A stretch of 64,000 nucleotides of DNA from Bacillus sp. 103mf (lineage in GTDB: Bacteria > Bacillota > Bacilli > Bacillales > Bacillaceae_G), in assembly GCF_900116295.1 (NCBI RefSeq), contig NZ_FPAF01000006.1:1-64000 (forward strand), read 5' to 3'. A program made the position numbers and the translations under genes. A model generated the notes under the pieces. That model did no database searches, had not been told where the DNA came from, and saw only the letters and a program-made list of their open reading frames with translations. Positions 7,641 to 16,278 of this stretch are shown one piece after another. The first letter of the stretch is position 1; every line of letters begins with the position of its first letter.

Positions 7641-8463
7641 ACTCTCTCCCCTCATTAAATTTATTTTTATAATCTAAATACTCCTTTTTTCCACCTTTAT
7701 CATTATCTTGTTTATGCGCAAAGCCAACAGCATAACTATCTTCAAATGATAACAACTGATTCTGAACTTTCTTTTTATACTTGATATCCAAACTCATATC
7801 TACAACTTCATTAGGTTTATTAGGTGAATTTAGCTTCATTTCTAGTTCTGCTGATATAAATTCATCATAATCCAAGTGTAGTTTCGGTTTCACAATTTTA
7901 TCAAATTGTTGTTTATTAAACTTAAACGTGACCAGTACAGGCTCATCCATTCCTCTTCTTGTATCTTCAGGTGTAACTTTCGCAAGCCCTTTTAAATCTG
8001 TAAAAAAGAAAGTAACTAAAGAGGCGTCTACATTAGGTGTAGAAAGCTGAATGTTCTTATTGGAATAACTTATGTTTGTTGTATACACATTTTTCTCTTT
8101 TTTATCCGTTACATCACTTATATGTCCTCCAGAGTAATGCATTGTGTACGTACTCTTAGACTGTGAAGTTACACCATAAAATGAATGATCCCTTATCGAA
8201 AAAATTCCTTCCGTGACTTGGTCTATTCTTTCTTCATCCTTCTTCTTTTCATCCCTCTTCTCTCCCACCTTCGGATACTCTAGAATTCTATAAACACCTA
8301 CTGACACATAAGCATACCCATCATCACTTGCAGCCATCACAGTCTTCATATCACCTTCATCCAGTGCTTTGGCAATATCCTTATACTCAACCTTGCATCC
8401 TGTAAGCGTTAAGCATGTTCCTAGTAATACACTTATGAAACTCATTTTCACTCCTTTTTTCAT
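7624..8463 (-). CDS. Lipoprotein linked to a type VII secretion relic, C-terminus altered
   Basis: A 279-residue protein with a lipoprotein signal peptide: hydrophobic residues 8-20 and lipobox LTGC with Cys23. The rest is a beta-rich extracytoplasmic domain with charged stretches (EKRDEKKKDEERID near 70). It may belong to a B. cereus group lipoprotein family annotated as DUF3952; I am not sure. Its ATG overlaps the stop of the EssC fragment (ATGA at 8460-8463), so the two were co-translated. The last five codons (SCPST) and the TAA come from the miniature element at 7522-7640, so the native C-terminus is lost. Confidence 0.65.
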   Translation of the reverse strand: MKKGVKMSFISVLLGTCLTLTGCKVEYKDIAKALDEGDMKTVMAASDDGYAYVSVGVYRILEYPKVGEKRDEKKKDEERIDQVTEGIFSIRDHSFYGVTSQSKSTYTMHYSGGHISDVTDKKEKNVYTTNISYSNKNIQLSTPNVDASLVTFFFTDLKGLAKVTPEDTRRGMDEPVLVTFKFNKQQFDKIVKPKLHLDYDEFISAELEMKLNSPNKPNEVVDMSLDIKYKKKVQNQLLSFEDSYAVGFAHKQDNDKGGKKEYLDYKNKFNEGRESCPST

Positions 8464-9330
8464 ACCGTCACCTCGTTCGTTACTCTTGGCATTTTCAATT
8501 TAGTAATACTTCCTTTTACATAATAGTATACTTCATCTTTTCCTAAAGCTGGTTCGTTACTTACATACTTGATGCTGAAAATGCTTTGGTCGTTTAAAGG
8601 CATTGCGATGATTGCTGTTGTTAGTTTACTTCGCATTTTCATTGGCAATGCATCTCTGTTTCGGTCCATATATTCATGATGACCAGCCAAGATAAAGTAA
8701 ATGCCTACTGCACGAGATAAATCTATTAAAGTTGCTGCTGCTGTGTCTTCGATGTAAACAAGTCGATTAAATTCTTCGACGTTTGCGATGATAATAAGTT
8801 GTTTTGTGAATGCTGGTACTTCTCTACCTTCTTGTCTTGCTTGTGATAATTCATTGGATCGTTCGCGAATAGTTTCCATCCAATGCTTGAGATGAGTATT
8901 CACATCATTTTCTACTACGATGTAGTGGCTCACACTCTCTTTATATTGAATAAATCCGTAGTCGCTCGTGTCTACTAACGTTACACTTTCAAAGCAGTCT
9001 TTATTCGTTTGAGAAATGATACTTGATACGATTTGTTTTCTTATACTATCGTCTACACCATAAATCATTAAGTGGTCATTTACCGCGCTATCATGGGCAA
9101 CAACTTCCACCTCTTTAAAATCAAGACCCATTGGAATTTGTCCAAGTTGTAATGCTTGTTTCACTTGTTTATGGTTACGATATGTCATTAAATCAATTAC
9201 TTCTGGCATCATTGGAATTGCTTTTGGACGCTCTCCTTGCCATGCTTCATCCATTTCATGTGCTTCTTGTTGCAGTAATTGAATTTGTTGCAGTGCATCT
9301 TCTGCTGTTGTTGGTAATGTGGTGCTATCC
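8460..9330 (-). pseudogene. essC: EssC/YukB type VII secretion ATPase, C-terminal fragment
   Basis: About 264 residues from the first internal ATG, with the same frame open upstream to the element boundary near 9331 (TTLPTTAEDALQQIQLL...). The segment RPKAIPMMPE, the GLDFKEVEVVAHD strand, the HLMIYGVDDSIRKQIVSSII nucleotide-loop region, the LIIIANVEEFNRL strand and the ...AVGIYFILAGHH block fit the last FtsK/SpoIIIE-like ATPase domain of EssC. EssC powers WXG100/LXG protein export. The first ~1000 residues are gone, so this is a relic. It is cut at its 5' side by the miniature element at 9331-9513. Confidence 0.75.
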
Positions 9331-9513
9331 CATCGCCATCAACTTAAGATTTTAAAGTACCCCATTCCCATCAAGCTAATATTTTGAGACATCCCCATAA
9401 CAAAAATCCCACCTTTTTACAGTTATTTATGAGAGTTCGGCTCATTTTTTTGTTACAAGTTAACACAAAATTTCATTCTGAGAGCGCTATAAATTTTTAA
9501 GTTGATGGAGATG
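9331..9513. mobile_element. IS231-type miniature element, compound (183 bp)
   Basis: The left end CATCGCCATCAACTTAAG is followed at 9363 by a second left end (CATTCCCATCAAGCTAAT), and the right end is the inverted TTAAGTTGATGGAGATG. The interior shows the family features (TTGTTACAAGTTAACACAAAATTTCATTCTGAGAG-like core). It looks like one element inserted into or recombined with another. It interrupts essC. Confidence 0.6.
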
Positions 9514-9684
9514 GGGCAGGGACCCTTTCAAAAAATAAAAACAGATTTTCCTTCGCTGAGCATAAAGCGAGTTAAATAAGTTACTTATAATTAAAGGACA
9601 ATATGGAACACGAAGAAATGTTGCAAATCAATCTCCGAAAATGATGTAATATCTGCAGCGAAATAGGAAGATAGCTATTTGGTC

Positions 9685-9736
9685 ATAAAAAACTGTACCC
9701 CAATTATTAGTTACGTCTAACAATTGGAGTACAGTT
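9685..9736 (-). terminator. Terminator or IS150-like end after the protease relic
   Basis: Read on the minus strand, AACTGTACTCCAATTGTTAGA pairs with TAATTGGGGTACAGTT and is followed by TTTTTTAT. A closely similar hairpin at 12539-12588 forms the left end of an IS3/IS150-type element, so this may be an IS end acting as a terminator. Confidence 0.55.
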
Positions 9737-9781
9737 CATTTAGAGAGTTCCTTTTGTTTCATGTATGCATATACATAAAAT

Positions 9782-10372
9782 CTATTTTACATTTAATACA
9801 TACGACCCATTTTTATTTGCATATTTATAAACATGCAAATAATATTTCCCTGGTTTCGCATTATATTCTCCTTTAATGACATTAGACTTATTTTGTCCAT
9901 ATGCTACAAAGTTTTGTAAATCTGATTCATGATAAAGCGTCCATGTCATTCCAATCTGTTTTTCATTTAATACGGAAATATCTATATTTTGCGGTGAATT
10001 AATCGTAAAAGTATAGATATCTACCTTATCATTATCGTTAAGATTACCTTCAATAGTCGTATTAAAATTTAACAGTTTTGCCTGTATGTGTTGGTTATTT
10101 GGCTCTTGTTCTCGCGGTTTTTTTGAAGCTGAATCTTCTTCATTTGGTTGAAATCCTAATTTTAATAATATAGCTTTTAAATCTGGTAAAACACCAATTC
10201 TATCGTAAGATGGCTCCCCAGATTGTGTTCCTGTGTTTGGGTTACTTAAGATGTCCCTTAACTCACTTGGCCTATAGGGTTGACCCAAATGCTCTTTCGC
10301 AATGCTTTGTATGGAAACGGCTGCACCAGCAATAATTGGTGAAGCGCTCGATGTACCATTAAAGCTAGACGC
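9782..10372 (-). pseudogene. Subtilisin-like (S8) serine protease, C-terminal fragment
   Basis: The segment SFNGTSSASPIIAGAAVSI carries the catalytic serine of the subtilase GTSxASP motif. A C-terminal beta-sandwich of pre-peptidase (PPC) type follows (GNLNDNDKVDIYTFTI... GKYYLHVYKYANKNGSYVLNV). The Asp and His of the triad and the propeptide are missing. Upstream sequence is replaced at about 10372 by a hairpin-bearing IS end. The secreted enzyme it came from would have been an extracellular protease. Confidence 0.75.
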
Positions 10373-10375
10373 TAG

Positions 10376-10440
10376 GTGTAAAAAGAAGCTGTCCCAAAAG
10401 GTCGTTGAATAACGGCATTTTGAAGACAGCTTCTTTTTTA
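10376..10440. mobile_element. IS end with long hairpin
   Basis: AAAAAGAAGCTGTC pairs with GACAGCTTCTTTTT (10381-10440). This resembles the ends of IS1182-type elements. It marks the break point of the S8 protease gene. Confidence 0.4.
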
Positions 10441-10607
10441 CTCTTATATGGAGTAGTGACAGGGTTGCTGTCATAGACAGCAAAGTATGAACCAATAAAA
10501 TTATAAAAAGTGCAGTTTAGTTGTAGAAGGATAATGAACAAGAACATCCTATATTTTTAGATTTAGCGAAAAGCCCATTGTAAGGGTTCTTTTTTGATTT
10601 TTAAGGA

Positions 10608-10710
10608 AAAATATCACATATTTATGTATCGATATGTGATATAACTCTAGACATATATATCATATCATGATATATTGTTTTTGGATATACATATCATTTT
10701 ATGATATATC
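10608..10710 (+). promoter_or_regulatory. Probable PadR operator/promoter region
   Basis: Three ATATCA-based inverted repeats lie directly upstream of the padR-like gene: ATATCACATA...TATGTGATAT (about 10611-10640), ATATCATATCATGATATAT (about 10660-10680) and ATATCATTTTATGATAT (about 10690-10707). Palindromes of the ATGTxxxxACAT/ATAT-rich type are usual PadR binding sites, so autoregulation is likely. Confidence 0.55.
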
Positions 10711-10735
10711 TTAAAAAGATATAGAAGGTGATTGG

Positions 10736-11053
10736 TTGAAGAAAACTGAGCAATTAACAGATTCAATGTTTAATATTATGGCTACTTTAAGTAAACCAAT
10801 GCATGGTTACGCTATTATGAACTTAATTGAAGAAACAACAAAAGGGGCAATTACTATAGGTCCTGCTTCAATGTACACGATTATTAAAAAGTTATTACAA
10901 CAAGAGTGGATTTATTTGCATGATGGGTCGGATTCAAGACGTAAAACATATCTGCTTACTGAGAAGGGCAGAGAAGTATTAGAAGAAGAGCTGAAGCTAA
11001 GAAAACTGATGATTCAATTAGCGGAAACTGGATTGAAGGAGGTTGAAGAATGA
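10736..11053 (+). CDS. PadR family transcriptional regulator
   Basis: A 105-residue winged-helix regulator. SKPMHGYAIMNLIEE is the PadR recognition helix region, GPASMYTIIKKLLQQEWI is the second helix and start of the wing, and RRKTYLLTEKGREVL is the wing end. The start is TTG at 10736 with an AGAAGGTG ribosome site 5 nt upstream. The stop overlaps the next ATG (ATGA 11050-11053), so the DUF2812 protein is translationally coupled. PadR/DUF2812 pairs are common in Bacillus and often respond to envelope or drug stress; the signal here is unknown. Confidence 0.9.
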   Translation: MKKTEQLTDSMFNIMATLSKPMHGYAIMNLIEETTKGAITIGPASMYTIIKKLLQQEWIYLHDGSDSRRKTYLLTEKGREVLEEELKLRKLMIQLAETGLKEVEE

Positions 11054-11772
11054 GACAAACAAAGTATATTACGTCAGGTGGGTTAGCTTTTTCTGAGGAT
11101 AAGGACATGGAAAAATTACGCCGATTTTCTTTGAAGGGTTGGCATGTCAGTGACTTTCAGTTTATGGGGTATACGCTTGAAAAAGGAGAAAGCTCAGATT
11201 ATATCTACAATGTAGATTATCGTTCATTAAAAGAAGATGAAGAAGAGGAATACTTTTACTTTTTTTCATCTTCTGGATGGTCGCATATTGCCTCAGAAGG
11301 AAATATTCATTTATTTCGAGCATATCCTGGTACAAAACCAATTTATAGTGACCGTGACACATCGATTGAAAAGTACGAAAATTCAAATCGTTCCGTAAAA
11401 TGTCTAGCAATTCCGTTAGTTTTAATAACAGTACTTGTATGGATTGGAGCAATGATAAGCTCTGGTACCTTAAAATCATTACTTCATGTAATAGCTGTTA
11501 TTCTCAGTGTAATTGCCACCCCAACAGCTTGGACTGTAATCGCAACATACAATAACAAATGGAAGGCAAAAGGAAAAGAAGGATTAGTCAATCTATTGAA
11601 AACTATACCATTCTTTCTCTTCTTAATTGCTATTATTACTTTGTTATTTGTCGATGGCTCAGACAGTGTAGTTCGCCTCTTAGCGTCTATGGCAATTGGA
11701 GCAATCGCACTTCCAACTGCTATTTGGGTCATCATGTCTCTTTATCATAAAATGGGGGGGAATAGAGCTTAG
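11050..11772 (+). CDS. DUF2812 domain membrane protein
   Basis: A 240-residue protein. The soluble N-terminal DUF2812 domain spans about residues 1-115 (KLRRFSLKGWHVSDFQFMGYTLEKG ... YNVDYR), followed by four hydrophobic segments (about 117-136, 141-160, 178-195 and 205-228). It is coupled to the upstream PadR regulator. Function is unknown; the pairing suggests a membrane protein whose level PadR controls. A hairpin terminator lies at 11884-11927. Confidence 0.85.
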   Translation: MRQTKYITSGGLAFSEDKDMEKLRRFSLKGWHVSDFQFMGYTLEKGESSDYIYNVDYRSLKEDEEEEYFYFFSSSGWSHIASEGNIHLFRAYPGTKPIYSDRDTSIEKYENSNRSVKCLAIPLVLITVLVWIGAMISSGTLKSLLHVIAVILSVIATPTAWTVIATYNNKWKAKGKEGLVNLLKTIPFFLFLIAIITLLFVDGSDSVVRLLASMAIGAIALPTAIWVIMSLYHKMGGNRA

Positions 11773-11883
11773 TATAAAGGTCGAAAATAAAGTTTTTAGA
11801 CATTGTTATTGAGCTAGAGGGGGCTTTAGCGAAGTAAGAAATGATTAAACTTAATTATAAAAAGTTGTTATTTAGTCAAACAG

Positions 11884-11927
11884 AAAACCGTTATTTTGGT
11901 CACTTTTTTCAAAATAACGGTTTTTTT
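11884..11927 (+). terminator. Terminator of the PadR-DUF2812 operon
   Basis: AAAACCGTTATTTTG pairs perfectly with CAAAATAACGGTTTT, followed by more T residues. Confidence 0.8.
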
Positions 11928-11955
11928 AATTACTGCTGGTATAAGCCTCACCATA

Positions 11956-12074
11956 CATGCCCATCAACTTAAGAAAACAAATTCACCCCAAAACGAAAAA
12001 AGAGCTTTTTTATTACAAGTTAGAACAAAATCTCGTTCTGGGGGTAGTTGTATTTTCTTAGCTTGATAGCGATG
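11956..12074. mobile_element. IS231-derived miniature element, copy 2 (119 bp)
   Basis: It begins CATGCCCATCAACTTAAG and ends with inverted CATCGCTATCAAGCTAAG. Reverse-complemented it is nearly identical over its full length to the copy at 7522-7640. It is inserted in the IS3-type orfA relic at 12075-12532, whose frame reads through it to a false C-terminus. Confidence 0.75.
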
Positions 12075-12532
12075 GGGTGGGACCCCCATTAGATGTAAAC
12101 GCTCTTTTTCCGCTTGTAACGCCTCTATTGAACCTTCTACTACACTTTGTCCTTTAGTTGTGCTTGTTTTTTTCTTTTCCATGGATGGACGCCCCTTTTT
12201 CTTTGATTGTAGGGTATCCAATCCTCCTGTTTCATAAACTACTTTCCATTTTCGAAATGTTTTGCAAGAAGGAATATTGAAAAGCGCCGCTGTTTCCCTA
12301 ATAGATGTCCCTTGTTCATTCATATAATGAAGTACATCTAGTTATACTCGGAAGAGTAGGATGTATATCGTTTTTTAAAAGCTTTTTCACCTAAAGATTC
12401 ATATCTTTTAATCCATTGATAGAGCTCACTAGCATCAACACCTACAGATGTAGAATTTGTTCCTCCATCTTCAGCCCCATCTAAATACCGTCGCATCGCT
12501 TATATTTTGTCTTGTGAAAAAAATTTAGCCAT
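12075..12532 (-). pseudogene. IS3 family (IS150-like) OrfA relic
   Basis: From an ATG at 12532 the minus strand reads MAKFFSQDKI, then an in-frame TAA, then more OrfA-like sequence (DASELYQWIKRYESLGEKAF). A frameshift near 12345 leads into an open frame with a second helix-turn-helix (SIRETAALFNIPSCKTFRKWK) and the SKKKGRPSM linker. Two HTH units and the GRPSM linker are typical of IS150-group OrfA. It is broken by a stop, a frameshift and a miniature element, and orfB is absent. Confidence 0.7.
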
Positions 12533-12538
12533 AAAAAA

Positions 12539-12588
12539 GTGCCCCTCCAATTGTTAAACTGTGTCTAACAATTTGGGGGGCACTTCAT
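12539..12588. repeat. IS150-like left end forming a hairpin
   Basis: AGTGCCCCTCCAATTGTTAAA pairs with TCTAACAATTTGGGGGGCACT. It lies directly upstream of the broken orfA start. Transcription of orfA would begin inside or near it. Confidence 0.5.
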
Positions 12589-12604
12589 TTCAGTCGTCTT
12601 TTCC

Positions 12605-12621
12605 GGTTCTGATGCAAAAAC
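12605..12621. repeat. IS6-type terminal repeat remnant
   Basis: GGTTCTGATGCAAAAAC resembles the IS6-family end (GGTTCTGTTGCAAA). Similar remnants occur at 16279, 52664 and 53837. Confidence 0.45.
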
Positions 12622-12673
12622 TATATGCCTTATGTAACTAATCTCTAAAACCTGGACATGCTGATAAAACTGT

Positions 12674-13333
12674 CTAACTTAAGGCTAGTGTTTGATAAAC
12701 CTTTGGTAATCCTTTAATTTCCTCAATTACTTCATGATTTAATAGTTCCTCAGTTTCAATTACCAATAGAGATATTTTTCCTTTTTCCTTTTGCGATACA
12801 CGTATCCTATTAATATTAATTTTACGTGTTGCTAATATAGAAGTTACAGACGAAATAGTCCCAAAATGATCATTGTTCATAATAAGAAGAGCTGATCTTG
12901 TTTCATTTAAATTCAAATCAAAACCATTAATCTCAATAACTTTGATTTTTCCCCAACCAATCGAACAAGCAATCATCTCAATTTTATCTTCACCTTTGTA
13001 TAAAGTAATCTTTACTGTATTGGGATAAGACGGTTTTGCAATCTCTTCTATACAATTAACTGTAATTCCTCTTTCTGCTGCAATTGTAAGTGCTTTAGAG
13101 AATAGTGGGTCATTCATTTCAAAGCCCAAAATACCACCAACAAGTGCTACGTCTGACCCAAAAGTGCAATCAGTTTTTTTGAATGCCCCATATAAAGAAA
13201 TTTCGATTTTTTCTGGAGGCTTTAAAAATAGCTGACGAACAATATGTCCTATCTTTGTTGCTTCTACTCCATAAGCACTAGGTGTTCCAATAGTAATAGG
13301 ACCAATAACATCAAATACTGATTTATATTTCAT
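12674..13333 (-). CDS. L-serine dehydratase beta-subunit-like protein with ACT domain
   Basis: A 219-residue protein whose layout matches SdaAB. The N-terminal domain starts KYKSVFDVIGP and contains ...EISLYGAF and FGSDVALVGGILGF. The C-terminal ACT domain spans about residues 145-219 (ALLIMNNDHFGTISSVTSIL). In ordinary SdaAB the segment after IGP reads GPSSSHTAGA; here it reads IGTPSAYGVEATKIG, so the conserved SSHT is gone. No alpha subunit (Fe-S catalytic chain) lies nearby. It is therefore unlikely to be a working serine ammonia-lyase on its own and may be a regulatory or repurposed paralogue. The ribosome site AAGGAGAAAGG precedes the ATG. Confidence 0.75.
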   Translation of the reverse strand: MKYKSVFDVIGPITIGTPSAYGVEATKIGHIVRQLFLKPPEKIEISLYGAFKKTDCTFGSDVALVGGILGFEMNDPLFSKALTIAAERGITVNCIEEIAKPSYPNTVKITLYKGEDKIEMIACSIGWGKIKVIEINGFDLNLNETRSALLIMNNDHFGTISSVTSILATRKININRIRVSQKEKGKISLLVIETEELLNHEVIEEIKGLPKVYQTLALS

Positions 13334-13686
13334 GATTATCCTTTCTCCTTAATATTAGTAGTAGGGGTGCATTAATAAAATGTTTTTGTATTAAGAAAAT
13401 ATTTCATAACTGAAAGGTAATGAAAATACGGATTATAATAAGCGATCCATCCTTTTAGTAAGATATCTATTCAATATAAAAAGTTTTTTAATATTTTTAA
13501 CAATAACTTTTAATAAAAAGATGTATTGATTTATTTGTCATTATTGAAGGGGAACGATCATGTTTATTTAAAAAATCAGTAAATAGAGAATGCAATTTGT
13601 TAGATAGTTATGCCTTATTTACAATTACACTAGAAATCCTATAGATCTGTTCATACTATAAGGGAACAGTATTATATTTTATAAAT
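13334..13686. other. Promoter region of the SdaAB-like gene, no gene
   Basis: AT-rich, no supported ORF. It contains the upstream region of the SdaAB-like gene and is bounded on the right by the EamA terminator at 13687-13721, so the two minus-strand units are likely transcribed separately. Confidence 0.45.
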
Positions 13687-13721
13687 AAAGCCCATGGGAA
13701 TTTTTTAATTCCCTGGGCTTT
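13687..13721 (-). terminator. Terminator overlapping the end of the EamA gene
   Basis: AAAGCCCATGGGAATT pairs with AATTCCCTGGGCTTT around TTTTT. The hairpin includes the stop codon of the exporter gene. Confidence 0.7.
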
Positions 13722-14616
13722 CATTTTTCATAATATTCCGACTTCTGTACGGTAAGCGAAATCCTAGTGCAATTGCTGCTCCAATGCAACTAAATAAACA
13801 TCCGAACAGTAAATAGAGAGTAGGTGTAGAATCTCCAATCGCAACAGAGGCAATCCCACCTATTGCCGGAAAGAGTGCCACCATATAACTACTAACTGAT
13901 GCACCAATTCGTTCTACTAGCTTGAGGTAGAACATCCATGCCCCAAAGGAAGCAAATACAGTTAAAAATGCCAAAGCTCCAAGATAAGAAACGGACGTTG
14001 GTAGTATAAAGTTCTGTTCCTGAAAGGTACAAACAGCAAGTAAAAGTATCGAAGCCACAACAAAGCCAACACTATTCGAATAAACAGCATTAATACCACG
14101 TCGTGCATTTCGAGCGGAAGCTGCGTCACCAATAGCTGTAAGTATAGTTCCAAACAATGCGAGACCTATTCCTTTTAGATCACTTGTACTAGAGCCCTGT
14201 GTTAGTAGTGGATAAACTAATATAGAAACACCTACAATACCAACTATTCCCCCTATTAGAATTCGAGGATGAAGACGCTCATCTAGAAATATACGAAGTG
14301 CAATTGGTGTCAGAACTGTCTTCAATGAAAACAGCAGCGTTACTAGTGCAGCAGAAATCCAAATTGTCGCGTAGTATAAACACAAGTAACTTAGAGCTAA
14401 GTTACATACCCCAAAAGTAACAAGGGGAAAAACATCTTTACGAGAAGGCCTACCATTTGGACGTACCACGCACATGAGGACAATAAACATTAGTGCAGCC
14501 CCTACCAAGCGATAGGTTAATGACAATTCAAGGCTTACAGGAGTACCTTGTATTTTTACTGCAATAAAGTTCAATCCCCAAACGATTAAGCAGAAGATGT
14601 ACATAAAAATTGTCAT
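13705..14616 (-). CDS. EamA/DMT family transporter
   Basis: A 303-residue protein with about ten hydrophobic helices arranged as two EamA repeats (about residues 5-135 and 150-285). Typical features are the GLNFIAVK motif in helix 1 and ...[27 protein letters not shown] after helix 4. DMT proteins export small metabolites and amino acids. The ATG overlaps the stop of the aminolevulinate-synthase-like gene (ATGA at 14613-14616), so the exporter is made with the enzyme. I infer that it exports the enzyme's product or a derivative. Substrate unproven. Confidence 0.85.
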   Translation of the reverse strand: MTIFMYIFCLIVWGLNFIAVKIQGTPVSLELSLTYRLVGAALMFIVLMCVVRPNGRPSRKDVFPLVTFGVCNLALSYLCLYYATIWISAALVTLLFSLKTVLTPIALRIFLDERLHPRILIGGIVGIVGVSILVYPLLTQGSSTSDLKGIGLALFGTILTAIGDAASARNARRGINAVYSNSVGFVVASILLLAVCTFQEQNFILPTSVSYLGALAFLTVFASFGAWMFYLKLVERIGASVSSYMVALFPAIGGIASVAIGDSTPTLYLLFGCLFSCIGAAIALGFRLPYRSRNIMKNESPGN

Positions 14617-15845
14617 CCGTGTAACACTTCGTTCTGCGGTGCAAAAGGAATATCGAAATAATTAAAAACTTCTGTTAATACAACGGCCAGTTGTGCTATC
14701 TGTTCCTCAGTGTGATTTGGTGTAACATTAACTCGGAAGCGTTCTGTGCCAACAGGAACCGTTGGTGAATTAATAGGTTGCAGATAGACGTGATGTTGTT
14801 CAAGTAGACGTTGGGCAGCCGCTTTACATTTTTTTGCATCACCAATCAGTATAGGGAGAATATGAGTTTCACTTGAGTCCATTATCGGAATATTTGCTTG
14901 AGCAAGTGCTTCTCTTAACATGCTAGTTTTTTGGTGTAGAGCGTTCCGCTCGTTATCTGAAGATTTTAAGTGTTCCACACTAGCATAACAGGCCGCGACA
15001 ACAGCTGGTGGTAAGGATGTTGTAAAAATAAAACCAGATGCAAAAGAACGAACAGCATCAATTAGTAATGATGAAGCTGCAATGTATCCCCCGATTACTC
15101 CAATACCTTTTGCCATTGTTCCTTGAATAAAGTCCAATCGATCCACAAGACCTAGTTCAGCAGCTATTCCTGCTCCGCGAGGACCGTACATACCGATTGC
15201 ATGTACTTCATCAAGAAATGTTAAAGCGTTATATTTATCTGCAAGATCCGCAATTTTCTGAATCGGTGAGATATCGCCATCCATTGAGTATACTGATTCA
15301 AACACAATAATTTTTGCTCGATCATGTGGTTGAGCTGCAAGTAACTCTTCCAAATGGTTAACATCATTATGTCTAAATATTGCTCGTTCGACTTGAGTGC
15401 TACGTATACCATTAATAATTGAAGCGTGATTTCGTTCATCAGAAAATACTATGCAATTTGGAAATAGACGAAGTAAACATTGTAATGTTGCATCATTCGA
15501 GCCATATCCTGTAGGAAAAACTAATGCGGCTTCTTTACCATGCCATTCTGCAAGTGAAGATTCAAGTGCAGCGTAATGATAATGTGTACCACCTATATTT
15601 CGAGATCCGCCTGAACCAGCACCAAATGCTCGAATTGCATCATGCATTGCTTCAGTAACTACTGGGTGCTGAGACATTCCTAGATAGTCATTGCTGCACC
15701 AAACGACAACTGGTTGCCCATCTTTCTGGCCATTCAATTGTGCTAAAGGATATTGGCCACGCATCCGATTAATTGTAACAAATTCTCGATATTGTCCGCT
15801 TTCTTTCAAAGATTCGAGCTTATTTTCAATAATTTTTGCATACAT
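14613..15845 (-). CDS. 5-aminolevulinate synthase-like PLP enzyme
   Basis: A 410-residue alpha-oxoamine synthase. It reads like ALAS of alphaproteobacteria along its length: [71 protein letters not shown], the PLP lysine in GTMAKGIGV (Lys246), FIFTTSLPP and [16 protein letters not shown]. His140, Asp212 and His215 are the expected PLP contacts. Arg20 (QYREF) matches the arginine that, as I recall, binds the succinyl carboxylate. GGSRN has Ser where ALAS has Thr, so another acyl-CoA is possible. Bacillus makes ALA by the C5 route through glutamyl-tRNA, so this enzyme is more likely for a secondary product. Alternatives are BioF, Kbl or a CqsA-like aminoketone synthase. Ribosome site GGAGG precedes the ATG. 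Confidence 0.8.
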   Translation of the reverse strand: MYAKIIENKLESLKESGQYREFVTINRMRGQYPLAQLNGQKDGQPVVVWCSNDYLGMSQHPVVTEAMHDAIRAFGAGSGGSRNIGGTHYHYAALESSLAEWHGKEAALVFPTGYGSNDATLQCLLRLFPNCIVFSDERNHASIINGIRSTQVERAIFRHNDVNHLEELLAAQPHDRAKIIVFESVYSMDGDISPIQKIADLADKYNALTFLDEVHAIGMYGPRGAGIAAELGLVDRLDFIQGTMAKGIGVIGGYIAASSLLIDAVRSFASGFIFTTSLPPAVVAACYASVEHLKSSDNERNALHQKTSMLREALAQANIPIMDSSETHILPILIGDAKKCKAAAQRLLEQHHVYLQPINSPTVPVGTERFRVNVTPNHTEEQIAQLAVVLTEVFNYFDIPFAPQNEVLHG

Positions 15846-16278
15846 GACTTTTCCTCCAAGTATAGTTATAGTTTACAGTTCATCCAGTTTAATATTTTTT
15901 CATAAAAATTACGGAAAACTCTTAAACAATTGTTTTTTATTATGTTGGGAAAATATAATAAAACCAAACCAAAAACAAAATTATGCATATTTTTATAATT
16001 TTGTTTTTTAAAAACTTCAAATTTCTTTAAGTCAATATAATTAATTTCAAATAAATAATAACAATTTTTTGAAAATAAAACCATATTTTAGAATTTTATC
16101 AATAAAAAACAGATAATTATCATTAAAAAATGGTCATATTAAGCTAAATATTATAAGTAAAGACTAGTTTCCTCTAAAAGAATCACTGTAATAATTTGCA
16201 AAATCCATATAAAACAATACCTTTAGAACAAAATATAAATATAATTTTCTTATTTTTTATCAATATAACTTTTTAAAA
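15846..16278. other. Very AT-rich upstream region of the ALAS-like gene
   Basis: No supported gene. The stretch is dominated by A/T runs. It must hold the promoter of the ALAS-EamA operon, but I cannot single out boxes with confidence. Confidence 0.4.

Noticed and set aside
10365-10547. 60-codon minus-strand frame beside the S8 protease relic
   Set aside because: It lies over the IS-end hairpin and has no recognisable motif or ribosome site.
14613-15845. Reading the PLP enzyme as BioF (biotin synthesis)
   Set aside because: No biotin genes are nearby, and the motifs (NDYLGM, GAGSGG-RNI-GT, YLQPIN-PTVP-GTER) follow ALAS more closely. BioF is kept only as an alternative.
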